From Drosophila pseudoobscura (lineage: Eukaryota; Arthropoda; Insecta; Diptera; Drosophilidae), in assembly GCF_009870125.1 (NCBI RefSeq), contig NC_046683.1, positions 46,515,869 to 46,579,868 of the forward strand: a stretch of 64,000 nucleotides of DNA. The letters are read 5' to 3'. Made by a program: the position numbers and the translations under genes. The notes below the pieces were generated by a model, which saw nothing but the letters and a program-made list of their open reading frames with translations, had not been told where the DNA came from and searched no databases. Position 1 is the first letter of the stretch. The number at the start of each line of letters is the position of its first letter. Below are positions 24,101-34,303 of this stretch, piece by piece.

Positions 24101-27100
24101 CAGTGTGCGCCCACAGGCGAAAGGAAGCGAGAAAGCAACATAGCTGGTGTTGGTATCAGAAGAGAGATAGAAGATGATGTAGCGGAATAAAAAACAGTTT
24201 CGGAAAAATGGAAACAAATGAAATATTTTCAAATTCTAATAAAATAGTTCTTTTATGTGGAAAGAGAATAAACGGGATGCAACAATTAAAATTAGAGCAT
24301 ACTTCTTAAATGGTTATGTTTTTCTTGTCTCTCATCACAAGTGCGAGAAAATTTCAGAAGGATCACGGAGACATCTGGCTTTTTGACCATAACGCAGTAG
24401 TTCAAAACTGAATTGGCTAATAGCGAGTGTCTTTCCTTAACTTAACTTGGTATGCGTTGAAATGATAGTATAAGACTCTTCAAATACATGCATCCTTAGC
24501 TCTGAATCTCTCAAACATCCTTTGGTTGATTCGGCTAGACAGACAGTCGGACATGGCTAAATCTTTGACGATGCTGATTCAATACAAAATTAGTTTTTGC
24601 CTCTCTCTATCGCATTTACAGAAATGTGTGCGTTTGGAATAATGTCGGCAAGTGCTTCCTTCTTTGCACATCATAATTCTGTTGAATAGTATTTATAGAC
24701 CACAAATCTTTGAGAATTTTGTTGTGAGTGTGGTTGGCACGGTTGGACTTCCGCTCTCACACTCTTCCGAGCTCTTCCGAATCGACAAGTTGTTGCTTGA
24801 ACAATTGTGCAAATGTTGATCTGTCGTTTCGGCAGATTTGATTTGGTTGCTGTGATATAAAAGCCGATCTTCCAGCATCCCCAAGTGTTAGTTGCTTATC
24901 CACAATGTTTGTCCGCTGCCTGGTTTCAATGATGCTTCTTATACTGCCTATCCTGGGAGTCCTAGGATTACAGGTGGTTTCTACCGACAGTTCCGACAGT
25001 ATGCAGATCCAACCCCGCATCATTGGGGGCCAGGTATCCAGCATTAAGCAAGAAAAGTACCTCGTGCAGGTCACGACCTCAACAGAGATGTGTGGGGGCT
25101 CGCTGATTCAACCCAGGTGGGTCATCACGGCGGCCCACTGCGTGTACAGAAAGAACAAGGACGAACTGAAGATCTATGGCGGGGCGTCGAACCAGGCAGG
25201 TCCCTATGCCACCATCCGTCTGGTGGACTTTGTTGCCATTCGTCCGGACTTCAGCATGAAGACCCTCAACATGGACGTGGCCGCCCTGCGGCTGCAATCG
25301 GCGTTGGTGGGCGCCAACATCGAGACCATTGCACTGGCCTCACAGCCCGTTCCGCCCCGAGCGATAGTCAAGGTGTCCGGCTGGGGCTCCACCAGTGCCA
25401 CCTCCTCCAGCACGGCCCAACGGGTGCACAGTGTTCTGTTGCCCGTGTGGTCGCGGTCCTCCTGTCTGTCCGCCTTCAAAGGCATCCATGGCATCACCCG
25501 ATCAATGATGTGCGCCTCGAAGCCCTATAGACGAGACTCGTGCGATGGCGACTCCGGGGGTCCGCTCGTCTTCAAAGGCCAACTGGCGGGCATAGTGTCG
25601 TTCGGTTACGGCTGCGCCTCGGCGCTGCCCGGCGTCTACACCAGCGTGCCCGAGATCCGGGAGTGGTTCCTGAACACCGTGAAGCTGAATTCCTGAGTGC
25701 CCTTCTCCCTTGGTAGTCTTAATAGCCAATAAACTTCTTTAGTTTTATCAAACTCCATCGACATTCAATTTACTGCGGAATGCGGCAGCCGCTGGCAGAA
25801 CGCTATCAGAATGCTGGGACCGCATAAAAGCTGCGGCTCGATAATCCGCACATGAAAATGTTCCGACTACTGGCCTGCTTGGCCCTCCTTGGGCAGCTTC
25901 ACGGACTCTCTTTGCCGCAGCTGATCAAAATCTATGGAGGCCACGACGCTCCCATCGGGGCGTATCCTTTTCTGGTGAACTTGCGGCGGGGCGGTCGCTT
26001 CAGATGCGGCGGTTTTCTGGCTACACCAAGCTGCGTGGTCACGGCAGCCCATTGCCTGCAGAACCGTCGCCACGTCTACGACGTGACAGTGCACGCCCAG
26101 CTGCAGTGTTTGGGGGATGGGTCGGCGGCTGAAGATGTGCGCCGCGCCTCGTTCTCCATGGTGTCGCCCCACTATTCCCCTCAGGACGAATCGGACTCAG
26201 ATGTGGCCGTGATCAGGCTGCAGCAACCGTTCAACATTTCCAATGAAAGTCTGCCCCAGATTGACTTCAACGAACTGCCAAAAGGAGCGAAATTCACAGT
26301 CATAGGCTGGGGCATAACAAACGAATATAAAATAGACTGGAACCAATGTCTGCAGGCTGTTTGCGTGGGGCTGGTGCCTCAGGACGTGTGCCGCCGCACC
26401 ATGTTGCATCCCATTACCGACAACATGTTCTGTGCGCTTGGAGAGAATGGCGGAGACGCCTGTGTGGGCGACTCGGGTGGACCCATCCTCCAGGCAGGCC
26501 GTCCCGTAGGCATTGTTTCCTGGGGCTATAGATGCGGAAGAGGCTCTCCGGGCGTCTACACCCGACTTAGTAGCCCTCCCATCAAGTACTGGCTCCAGAA
26601 CCTCCTCGAGCGCCATTGCAGGGTGTAATCTATTGGAATCTCCATCGAAATAAATTAGAGTTAATCTCTTTGCTGCACCCATTGTATGGCAGTCGACTAA
26701 TTCGATAATAATCATTTGAAAAATTGATTGATTGTGGGTTGAAATGGGTCAGAGGCTGGCGATCAGATGCTCCACAGTCCGAGCACGTAATGGAGTGGCT
26801 GTGGTTGTTCTGCATCATCCAAACCGCAATGGCTGTCGCCCGCAGTGGACCCCGCATTGTGGGCGGCAAGGAGACGAGCATCGCACAGGTGCCGTATCTG
26901 GTGTACCTTCGCCAGGGAGGATTCTTCCTATGCGGCGGCTCCCTTCTCTCGCCCACCGTCGTGCTCAGTGCGGCCCACTGCGTGTATGGGGCTCAGCCCG
27001 AGGACTACACGGTCCATGCCGGTGCCAGTCGGTTGGACCAAGCGTCGCCCGTGGTGCGCGGCGTGGCCAGCTTTCACCTTTCGCCCAGCTACTCTTCCAC

Positions 27101-30100
27101 CAATTTCGACATGGACGTGGCCCTGCTGCAACTGAGAGAGTCCGTTCCCCTCTCCGCTGGCAGCGTGGCCACCATTGCTGCCTGCCGCATGCCGCCGGAT
27201 AGCAATGCCTATGCCAGGATCAGCGGCTGGGGAGTGACGCGCGAGAACAACCGCGAACCCGCCGTCCAGGTTCGTACGGCCATGGTGCGGATGCTGCCCG
27301 GAGCAGAGTGCCGGCTGTCTTACGCCGGAGTGGCCAAGATAAGTGATTCCATGATCTGCGCCTCGGTGCGCGGCCTCAGGGACTCGTGCTCGGGCGATTC
27401 GGGCGGTCCGCTCGTGTATCGCGGTCAGGTGTGCGGCATTGTCTCCTGGGGATTTGGCTGCGCCCGCTTGGCCTACCCTGGAGTCTACACCAGTGTGGCC
27501 AGTGTCCGTGTGCGCTCCTTCATCGAGAGAACGTTGCAGGAGATTGGCAGCTAGCATTGGGGATTCAACAGAGTAATGATCCATATTGAACTGCATTCTC
27601 ATATCCCCCGCCCGAAAAGGTCAGTAAAACTGTGGGAGATATGAGAAAGAGTCAGCTCTAGCCGGGCTTCAATTTAAATTCGAATTCCATTTGGCTGATG
27701 AACTCGTCGCGATAAATCCAGACAAAATGGTTTGATTAAAGTAATTATTATTTGCGCAATAAAATAATATGTGTGTAAGCTTTGTAACGATGACTTCCTA
27801 AAAGAACCCATCTATACCCCACTGCCATACAAATATAAGCCACAGCAAACAGACGCGCGCCCCGAGTCGGAACTGGAAGCTGTTTGCACAAGTGAGCAGC
27901 TGCTGCTCGGAAACACAGCCGCAAATACTCGCATTTTCTGTGTGTAAGCGCTGGGCGGGAACGCTTCTCCGATGCCACCAGATGCCAGTGGGACTCTGGC
28001 ATCTCCTGCACCTGCTCCTGCTGCTGCTTCTGCTTCGGCTGCTGCCAATTGTCGTGCCCACCAACGAGGCGAACAGCCGTATTGTGGGCGGTATTCCGGT
28101 GGATATTGGTACCGTCCCCTATCTGATAAACCTCCGCATTGGCGGAAACTTCATTTGCGGCGGCTCGCTGGTCACACCAACGCACGTGGTCACGGCGGCG
28201 CACTGCGTGAAGGGAGTCGGAGCAGCTAGGATGCAGGTTGTGGCTGGCACCACGCGACTCACGGAGCCAGGCGTTAGGAGTGACGTGGCCAAGGTGTATA
28301 CTCCCAAGGCGTACAGCAGCCGCACCCTGCACACAGACGTGGCTGTGCTAAAGCTGAAGACACCTCTGACCGGGCCCAAGATAGCCACCATCGAGCTGTG
28401 CAACTCCAGCTGGAACGCCGGCGAGCTGATCAAGGTCTCGGGATGGGGACTAGTCTCGGAACGCAGCAAGAGTGTCTCCATGCAGGTGCGCAGCGTGGAC
28501 GTGGCCCTGATCCCTCGCAAGAGCTGCATGAGCCAATACAAGCTACGAGGCACCATCACCAATACGATGTTCTGCGCCGCCGTGCCTGGCGTAAAGGATG
28601 CTTGCGAAGGAGATTCGGGCGGACCAGCCACCTACCAGGGCCAACTGTGCGGTATCGTCTCGTGGGGGATAGGCTGTGGCCGCCGAAACTCGCCAGGCGT
28701 CTATACGAGTGTCAAGACTGTTAGAAGTTTCATCGATAAGGCATTGAATATGTAAAAGAACCCAACCCAAGCCAAGCCAACCCAATAAACTGCCTAAGCG
28801 GACATATGTATCATTCTAGAACAGATTCAAGGTCTAACAGAGACTCATAGTGTGGATAGTCTTGCAGCCTAGATGCACTCACCGCTGTTCCTTAGGGCAC
28901 CAGGCACACTGATGTGTACACCCACATTCATGAGGTAGACATTGTAGGGATTGCATATGTTTATCACAACTGGATAGTATTCGTTGACCAGCATTCTTGT
29001 GGCTGCCTCTGGCTCCCCGTCTGTGCCATTGGCATGCCCATGGCCGAGGTTTGTTTGCGTGACCAAATGGAAGCTGGAACGAAAACAAACGGTGTTCAGT
29101 GGTGCATTAAATGCTTGATTGTGGCATGCAATCGTCCGGAAATCAATTTCAGCTTCCGGTACGAATCGGTTTGACCTACGTGGGCGCAATATAGCAAATC
29201 GGATTGATCGTCACGTTGTCATCGAGATCGCGACTGCGCGTGTGGTGTCGAAACGGTTGGCGTGTGTAATTGGAGCTGCACGTGAGCAGGGCGCCAATTT
29301 GATCGGTCCCCATAAGAGCCTCCACGCGGACAATACGCAGCTGGGTGTTTTCGTGGAATTGCTGCGCTTCGGTACTGCAGAAGAATTGATAATACGAGCC
29401 TGGTTCCAATATCGTGTTTTTCTCGAAGGCCTTTGGCTGATCCACAAGTTCCTGCTGCTGTTGCGGCTGCTGCTGCCTCTGCTGCTGAGTACGCAGCTGC
29501 AGGAGATTTGGAAAGCAAAAATACTTGAGCGCCTCTAGTTTGTAGTTATTTTGGCTGTTTCCGGCATCGGCAAGAACCACATGGAAGCTCCTAATCCTCA
29601 AAGGCACGTCTGTGAGCACACTAGAGAGGAGATCAAACCAGGAGTTATTTCAACTATTATTTCCATTTTATGTAAAGAGACAACACTTACCGGATTATGA
29701 GCTGCAGCTGCAGAACATCGTCGTTGTTTAATTGGACTCGTTCGAATGTGGCGCACATCTCCAAAACGTCGCTGACCTTATCGAAATCGATTGGAATGGG
29801 AGATTTCACGCAGGCCAATGCACTGGTCCACAGGGCCAGAGCGTCTTCGGTTAATTGAGTTCTGGGCATGGGCGGCACACCCTGGTAGACCTGCCAGAGG
29901 TTATCCAGTAGCAGAATCCTATCTTTCTGCTCGCTTTGGTGGCGTAGGGACAACGCTTCGATACTGCACGCTATGTAGTCCGCCACGGAGGCCGAGAGCA
30001 GGGCACACCGCAAGGTCTTCAGCAAGACGTCGGTAAAAATAGTCGACCACTTCTCTTGTCGATAATCGGGCAGCATGAGCGAATATAGACTGCAATAAAC

Positions 30101-31697
30101 AGCATTCGAATAAAGGTATCTCCATCTATTAGTATGTCAACACTCACGTTAATGCCTTGGCATGATCCCCACTTTGTAGATACTCCTCGGCCATATCAAT
30201 AGCTAGTTTCTTTCGAAACCTGAGGCACTTGTAGATCTTGAACTGTGCCATGGCCTGGCTGAGTAGAGCTATAATAGCCACCGAATGGCTATAGCCGCGC
30301 TCCTGTTCGCACAGCTGCACATTGGCTTGCTGCTCGGCGACAAGATCGCCTGTTTTCACGGCCCGGATGCCAAAGAACTCCGTGTACAGGGACAAAGGGT
30401 TTGGGTTATTTGTTGTGAGTGCTGCCTCGCCCGAGTCAAGCAGAGAGGCAAAGGCTTGCTGGGCGGCATCGCGTCGTTTCATCACATACTCGGCTGCCTT
30501 GTGGTAATAGATGCCGGGATGCTGAGTCTGAAGAGCGGGCAGTCCATTTTTGATGGCCTCACAGAACAGCTCGGCGAACACAGAATGTCTGCAATGAACA
30601 TTTGAATTTTAAAGTATGAAATTTGTGCAAACCTATCGGGAGAATGAGAATAATGATCCGTCTTACTGCGTGCTTAGCCAGGCATAGTGCTCAAATGCCA
30701 AATCCTTGAAACCCACGCGGGGCTTGTACTTCTCAACATGAATAATGAACTGGTTGATGGCATCCCGCGGGGTCTTCAGCTTGAACATGAGACGACAGAT
30801 TTTGTAGTTGAGAAACCCGGCCAGCGTTTTGATCTCCACGCAATTGCTATCGTTGATGCGTATTTCATCCAGATTCGCATAGGCTTGGAAGTAGTGTCTG
30901 CGGGATAATGGATTTGATTTAATTTTATGAAAAGACCAAGAGCAAAACAATACTTACTTCTGGGCGGTGCTGAAGTCTTGCCGCATCTCCGCCACAAAGC
31001 CGAGCTTGAACTGGTGACGTATCTTGAGGGTGGTATGCGCCGCCGACAGCTGGTCTCGATGATTGCGTATTCTCTTCGACATCAGGGCGTAGTAGGACTG
31101 GGCCATGTCCAGGAACGCGGACTCCAGACGCAACGTGTAGCCCATGAGGTGCTCCGTATGCGGCAGTATGAATAACATTTTGCTGGTTATGCCGCAGGCT
31201 GAAGTCAAACTGGCAGCTCGCTCTGCGGCCAGCAAATCCTCGCCAGGAGGTAGCGGTGCTGCCTTCTGCAGAAGCACTAGGCACAGTCGAGTATTTCGCT
31301 CTTGGAGAGCATTCTTTAGGGCCTGCACAGTGGCCGCACACTGCACCTGTTTCTCCGTCCATTCTAAATCGTTCCACTCCATGTCCTGGAACAGGACCAC
31401 CACAGAGGGCAGTACATGCAGGTGCTTTAGCATCCAGTTCCGCTTCAGTATGCCCTTGGGATGGTACCACTCGTAGGAGGCCCTCTTGGGCTTGGCCACT
31501 GGAAACTCATAGTTCGGAGGTAGCAACTTGTATTGGACCGCAGCGCGATCCGCCGCCTTCCGTTGCAGACTCCCGCTAAACCCATCCCAGATGGCCTTGT
31601 GCACGCCCTGCCGCGCAGTGTCCAGGCCGCAGAAGCCAATCAGTGGCTGAGGGGTCACGAGCAACTCCGACGGCAGAGCGGTGGCATCAATCGTCAT
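18156..31697 (-). CDS. gry: TRAPPC11 homologue gryzun, with proteases nested in its sixth intron
   Basis: Ten exons: 31697-30958, 30897-30667, 30588-30148, 30089-29691, 29620-29180, 29073-28883, 19912-19398, 19315-18512, 18451-18257 and 18185-18156. All phases match and the total is 1328 residues. TRAPPC11 is a subunit of the TRAPPIII tethering complex in ER-to-Golgi traffic, N-glycosylation and autophagy. The N-terminal foie-gras region is clear (AVWDxF-like KAIWDGFSGS, SYEWYHPKGILKRNWMLKHL, LPPGEDLLAAERAASL, LPHTEHLMGYTLRLESAF), followed by helical repeats (EIKTLAGFLNYKICRLMFK) and the beta-rich gryzun C-terminal domain (QIQIDVGELSG onward, VTVRCYSDFKFSARFYTLN). I chose the ATG at 31697 (MTIDATALPSE) over an in-frame upstream one at 31787 because family homology begins there. 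Intron six is 8970 bp (28882-19913) and contains six complete protease genes on the opposite strand. Confidence 0.93.
19913..20973. other. 3' part of the large gry intron, with repeat debris and a protease promoter
   Basis: About 1 kb before the first nested protease. A fragment at about 20100-20310 resembles the 3' end of the DINE-like units at 49-51 kb (CTCTCACAC, GTGCGGTG, then ATACTGACTGAGTACCGGGTATAA and CGTT/CTCG ending). A TATA box (TATAAAT) at 20894-20900 lies 74-80 bp upstream of the protease ATG at 20974. No other gene seen. Confidence 0.55.
20974..21786 (+). CDS. secreted S1A trypsin-like protease 1 with altered oxyanion-hole motif
   Basis: Single exon, 270 residues, nested in the gry intron. 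A strong signal peptide (residues 1-25, LPLLLLFVLLLLVVCG) and short propeptide are followed by the activation site SPR|VVGG. The His (TAAHC), Asp (DHDVALI) and Ser (DSGGP) of the triad are present, and Asp189 (KDAC) predicts trypsin-like preference for Arg/Lys. The active-site segment reads DACAADSGGP: positions 192-193 (chymotrypsin numbering) are Ala-Ala, so the oxyanion-hole Gly193 is replaced by Ala. The 215-220 segment is SWGKANRC, also unusual. It may be a weak or narrow-specificity enzyme, or a pseudoenzyme; the fold otherwise looks intact. A TATA box lies at 20894. Confidence 0.9.
   Translation: MSAGFPLPLLLLFVLLLLVVCGSGAMVELSFEAVDLQRSPRVVGGHRSEVRHQPHMVNIRRNGNFECGGSLVTPYCVLTAAHCLVKGQPEDFVVRGGVTFLSDIRHARHVKNILLPSAYSHSTLDHDVALIQLQQPLKAPIARPIRLAIRSPRAGSFVRVSGWGLTDEGSTQLPNQLHSVHVRVMGRQECQKLYDGYRNITESMYCASVPGHKDACAADSGGPVVNANGLLVGVVSWGKANRCAHEDSPGVYSDVSYLSDWITDTMRRYC
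22029..22961 (+). CDS. secreted S1A serine protease 2 with long basic propeptide
   Basis: Single exon, 310 residues from the ATG at 22029. I prefer this start to the upstream ATG at 21975 because it gives a clean signal peptide (WEYLILAVLLLAVLAQ) and because a TATA-like GATAAAAG at about 21984-21991 would place the mRNA start near 22015. Between signal peptide and activation site (KIQSK|IVGG) lie about 65 residues very rich in Arg, Lys, Ala, Ser and Thr, much longer than in its neighbours. Triad: His in SAGHC, Asp in MNMDASL, Ser in GDSGGA (Pro198 replaced by Ala). Asp189 is present (KKDSCSG), and Trp215 is Phe (SFGYGC). It is probably a trypsin-like enzyme; the basic pro-region could bind acidic matrix or mucins (inference). 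Confidence 0.88.
   Translation: MRCRWEYLILAVLLLAVLAQMTEAAQANRARRRLRNGNVRKLATNRSQAVAKTARSRQAVRRGTSVAKKTSPSKASKTATPAKIQSKIVGGTTTTISTAPYLVQVRRGTSLCGGSLISTLWVLSAGHCVKGQTASSFLVRGGTTTLDGSDGVVRSVVFTAVAPRFTTTKMNMDASLLKLNETMTGTNIATISMGSFVPKAGSRVRIAGWGLTSEGGSTSRTLRATQITVVRQRVCSQDYGRLATITKYMFCARGKKKDSCSGDSGGAVTRDSTLLGIVSFGYGCARSGYPGVYTAVARIRTWANRIMSNN
22962..24904. other. spacer between nested proteases 2 and 3
   Basis: 1.9 kb within the gry intron. A polyadenylation AATAAA lies at 23040-23046 after protease 2. The middle holds a diverged DINE-like fragment (listed separately). The segment at 23255-23285 shares CCTAACTGTGACAGCT-like sequence with 33405-33425, indicating more repeat debris. A TATA box (TATAAAAG) at 24855-24862 precedes protease 3. 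No decayed protease copy was recognised here. Confidence 0.55.
23735..24135 (+). repeat. diverged DINE-1/mini-me-like fragment
   Basis: Matches, in order, landmarks of the tandem units at 49-51 kb: CCGACCCCATAAA, ATATATATTCTTGATCAG, AGATCTCAGAGAC, GCAACCAAATTT, CTCCTGTGATATC, CAAAATTTCG, AAAGGACGA, CAGAATCATAGAGA, ATCATAATTATAGCCAGAAGGAACAA and CTCTTTCTCTCTC. It lacks the (GTCY)n tract and is clearly older than the Girdin-intron copies. Confidence 0.7.
24905..25696 (+). CDS. secreted S1A trypsin-like protease 3
   Basis: Single exon, 263 residues. A signal peptide (residues 1-22, MMLLILPILGVLGL) is followed by a short propeptide and the activation site IQPR|IIGG. His in TAAHC, Asp in LNMDVAAL and Ser in GDSGGP complete the triad; Asp189 (RRDSCD) predicts cleavage after Arg or Lys; Trp215 is Phe (SFGYGC), as in protease 2, with which it appears to pair most closely. 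Conserved Cys pairs 42-58, 168-182 and 191-220 can be seen. A TATA box at 24855 gives a compact promoter with the ATG 43 bp past it. Probably a digestive or reproductive-tract enzyme by family habit; the sequence does not say which. Confidence 0.93.
   Translation: MFVRCLVSMMLLILPILGVLGLQVVSTDSSDSMQIQPRIIGGQVSSIKQEKYLVQVTTSTEMCGGSLIQPRWVITAAHCVYRKNKDELKIYGGASNQAGPYATIRLVDFVAIRPDFSMKTLNMDVAALRLQSALVGANIETIALASQPVPPRAIVKVSGWGSTSATSSSTAQRVHSVLLPVWSRSSCLSAFKGIHGITRSMMCASKPYRRDSCDGDSGGPLVFKGQLAGIVSFGYGCASALPGVYTSVPEIREWFLNTVKLNS
25852..26628 (+). CDS. secreted S1A trypsin-like protease 4
   Basis: Single exon, 258 residues. Signal peptide MFRLLACLALLGQLHG, then activation at LPQLIK|IYGG. Triad His (TAAHC), Asp (DSDVAVI) and Ser (GDSGGP) are present; Asp189 is kept (GGDACVG). 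It carries extra cysteines not seen in the neighbours (AQLQCLG, NQCLQAVC), suggesting an added disulfide or a free thiol. Two N-glycosylation sequons lie together (NISNES). The promoter is compact: CATAAAAG at 25822-25829 is only about 25 bp before the ATG, so the transcript would have an extremely short or no leader unless another start is used. Stop TAA at 26626. Confidence 0.9.
   Translation: MKMFRLLACLALLGQLHGLSLPQLIKIYGGHDAPIGAYPFLVNLRRGGRFRCGGFLATPSCVVTAAHCLQNRRHVYDVTVHAQLQCLGDGSAAEDVRRASFSMVSPHYSPQDESDSDVAVIRLQQPFNISNESLPQIDFNELPKGAKFTVIGWGITNEYKIDWNQCLQAVCVGLVPQDVCRRTMLHPITDNMFCALGENGGDACVGDSGGPILQAGRPVGIVSWGYRCGRGSPGVYTRLSSPPIKYWLQNLLERHCRV
26790..27554 (+). CDS. secreted S1A trypsin-like protease 5
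   Basis: Single exon, 254 residues from the ATG at 26790 (MEWLWLFCIIQTAMAVA, a normal signal peptide); the frame stays open upstream but has no ATG there. Activation site SGPR|IVGG. Triad His (SAAHC), Asp (DMDVALL) and Ser (GDSGGP) intact; Asp189 present (LRDSCSG); SWGFGCA around 214-220 as in ordinary trypsins. This is the most conventional enzyme of the six. The spacing from protease 4 is only 161 bp, in which I see no clear TATA box. Confidence 0.92.
   Translation: MEWLWLFCIIQTAMAVARSGPRIVGGKETSIAQVPYLVYLRQGGFFLCGGSLLSPTVVLSAAHCVYGAQPEDYTVHAGASRLDQASPVVRGVASFHLSPSYSSTNFDMDVALLQLRESVPLSAGSVATIAACRMPPDSNAYARISGWGVTRENNREPAVQVRTAMVRMLPGAECRLSYAGVAKISDSMICASVRGLRDSCSGDSGGPLVYRGQVCGIVSWGFGCARLAYPGVYTSVASVRVRSFIERTLQEIGS
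27555..27981. promoter_or_regulatory. upstream region of nested protease 6
   Basis: 427 bp. A TATA-like AATATAAG at about 27831-27838 would start transcription near 27860. The frame of protease 6 is open back to a GTG at 27892 but no ATG precedes 27982. No other gene seen. Confidence 0.5.
27982..28755 (+). CDS. secreted S1A trypsin-like protease 6
   Basis: Single exon, 257 residues from the ATG at 27982, which gives a very Leu-rich signal peptide (LWHLLHLLLLLLLLRLLPIV); the upstream ATG at 27972 is in another frame. Activation site NSR|IVGG. Triad His (TAAHC), Asp (HTDVAVL) and Ser (GDSGGP) intact; Asp189 present (VKDACEG); SWGIGC at 214-220. It ends 122 bp before the gry exon at 28883, so the cluster is packed against the intron's 5' splice site. 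Like its neighbours it is transcribed opposite to gry. A polyadenylation AATAAA lies at 28783-28789. Confidence 0.92.
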   Translation: MPVGLWHLLHLLLLLLLLRLLPIVVPTNEANSRIVGGIPVDIGTVPYLINLRIGGNFICGGSLVTPTHVVTAAHCVKGVGAARMQVVAGTTRLTEPGVRSDVAKVYTPKAYSSRTLHTDVAVLKLKTPLTGPKIATIELCNSSWNAGELIKVSGWGLVSERSKSVSMQVRSVDVALIPRKSCMSQYKLRGTITNTMFCAAVPGVKDACEGDSGGPATYQGQLCGIVSWGIGCGRRNSPGVYTSVKTVRSFIDKALNM

Positions 31698-32252
31698 AGT
31701 TTTGTGTTTGTGTGATTGTAGTTTGCTGCCCTGCCTGTCCCAAGGCTGGTCGCGAATTACAGTTATTGGGAACTTCACGTGTCGCACCGACTTATGACAC
31801 TGGTAACATGTACTTTCAGGACACCTTGCTACGTCCCGGCCTTAGGGCTCCAATTTGTTTCACGGTTTTTATGCAAAAAAGTGTAAATAATAGCCGCCCC
31901 AGAAATCAGCTGGACGTGAAACGATTGTCGATAACCAGGCAACCACCACCGATTACACCTACGAATGACATCCCTGGCTGTCACCGAGCTGTCAGTGGGT
32001 TCTTCATACGTGTCGCGTCGTTCGCTTTCACATTCGTTTTATTTTTGGGCTGAAAGGTAGGCTGGGCTGCTTGGAGAAATATTATAAAAATCAGAACAGA
32101 CTTCATTTAAAATCGTAGCCTGAACGAGTGAACAAAGGAATTTTAAGTGCGACAGAAAGAGTCTCAGTCAAGTCTCTAAAATTCAATTTATTGAAAACTA
32201 AGTATATAATGCATCTCTCTCTATTTCACAGAGCTTCACAACAACACATAAA
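31698..32252. promoter_or_regulatory. divergent promoter region of TRAPPC11 and RAMP4
   Basis: 555 bp between the gry and RAMP4 start codons. Typical of broad housekeeping promoters: no TATA box; a TGTCGATAAC motif at 31928-31937 partly resembles a DRE. Reading frames continue a little upstream of both ATGs but show no homology. Confidence 0.5.
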
Positions 32253-32750
<498 letters not shown>

Positions 32751-33889
32751 ATGGTTCCAGATGACGGACTGTAGCAATAAACAACTGAAGATACTTCTTT
32801 CTGTAACTCCGGATCTAAATTCTATATCCTTCCCAAAAATCCTTTAATAGCTGAATTATAACTATCCCCGGCAATATGTGCAACGTCCGCTGAGGATGAG
32901 CCTCAAAAACTTTGCTTTCCAGTTCATTTTAGGTTTGCAATATGAAACTCTGTCAACAGAGGCAAAATTCAAGTCCATTTTACGCATTTTGTATTAATTT
33001 TAAGCCTAAAAAAAACTGAAAATTATGTGCATTCCTGCAATTCTCTCTGTACACTTACGAATTAACTGAACTATTGCTGATTGTGTTGGTGGCAGTCACA
33101 ATTTTATTGACGATAGAATGCATTTCTAAGATGCTTCTCAATGCAGTTTTAAATAGTGCAAAGTGTTTAAGCGTTGTTTTCCAAAGCGAAAACTAAAGGA
33201 GAAGTAACTAAGAGTACATACATAATGATGAATAATATATGATAATTTTTTACCTAAGGACTCTGACTTTATTATTGAATGGGGATGAGATTGTAATTCT
33301 GTAGAAGCGAAATTACCTAATTAAATTTTTTATTGTTTATAGGCTACAATTTAATCTTTATTTTTCAGCTTAAATTTTTTTTCTAGGATTCTAGGGGTTG
33401 GATTTCGCAACTAACTGTGACAGCTATTCAAGATATTCCTATTTTATTAATATAATTTAAACGAGGGGGAAAGTTGTAAGCCGCGGAAAAGGCGCGGCTC
33501 TACTTAATACCTGGTACTTTGTCAGTATCTATGTGAGCTATGGTTTATGTAATTTATACAATATATTCCATATGTTGTGTGGTATCGCTGTTTGACACCA
33601 TTTGTTCGAAACGCTTTGGAAATTTTTGTAATCGATTTTATCTTTTTTTATTTTTCTGTCCCTTGATTTCTATTCTCACACCAAGACCAGCTATATAAAA
33701 ATCATTTTAAAGTGTCTAGCTTTTCTGTGACTACACCATTTAAAATACTTGTGAGAAGTCACAGTTTTGTAGAAATGGTCCATCTCTAGGTAGAAACATA
33801 AACAGCTGATTGCTGTCGCCGACGACGACACAGTTTGGAAAAAATGCGTTTAAAATTAAATATTGTGAGGAAACCCTATTGATTAGCCA
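32751..33889. other. intergenic region with repeat remnants
   Basis: 1.1 kb. The RAMP4 3' UTR has AATAAA at 32776. At about 33370-33560 there is debris related to the fragment at 20.2 kb, in reverse orientation (GAGGGGGAAAGTTGT, CCGCGGAAAAGGCGC, then AATACCTGGTACTTTGTCAGTAT; compare the ATACTGACTGAGTACCGGGTAT and CGGATCACAACTTTCCCGCT landmarks at 20.24-20.31 kb), so it is a short DINE-like 3' end. No gene seen. Confidence 0.55.
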
Positions 33890-34303
33890 ATGCGGCGTTT
33901 ATTTGCATCAGTCAATGCACAAATAATGTCAAAGAATAAGGGAAAAGCCAAGTCCGGCGTAGAAAATACAAACACAAAGCCGGCGCCGGCAAACGACAGC
34001 CCAGTCACCGTGGATAAAAGTGGCAATATATGCATTAAAATACTTGCAAAACCTGGAGCCAAGCACAATGGCATTACGAACATTGATCTTGAAGGCGTTG
34101 GCGTCCAAATAGCCGCACCGCCCAGTGAAGGAGAAGCCAATGCAGAGCTGGTGAAATTTCTATCCAAGGTCCTGGGGCTGCGCAAGAGCGATGTCTCCCT
34201 GGACAAGGGATCGCGGTCCCGCAACAAGATCATACTGATCAGCAAGGGTGCATCGACGGTGGAGTCCATTCAGCAGCTGCTGCGCAAGGAATATGAATCG
34301 TAA
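33890..34303 (+). CDS. CG14966: DUF167/UPF0235 family protein (C15orf40-like)
   Basis: Single exon, 137 residues. The DUF167 fold is clear from residue about 42: [17 protein letters not shown], then [47 protein letters not shown]. The molecular function of the family is not established. The first ATG (33890) adds a short Arg/Ser start ([12 protein letters not shown]) that could be a mitochondrial targeting sequence; the next in-frame ATG is at 33929. I assign the melanogaster name from memory of its position beside Hsp83, so the symbol is less certain than the family. Convergent with Hsp83. Confidence 0.85.
   Translation: MRRLFASVNAQIMSKNKGKAKSGVENTNTKPAPANDSPVTVDKSGNICIKILAKPGAKHNGITNIDLEGVGVQIAAPPSEGEANAELVKFLSKVLGLRKSDVSLDKGSRSRNKIILISKGASTVESIQQLLRKEYES

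Noticed and set aside
31698-31787. 30-residue upstream extension of TRAPPC11
   Set aside because: Homology to the family starts at MTIDATALP; the extension lies in the presumed 5' UTR.
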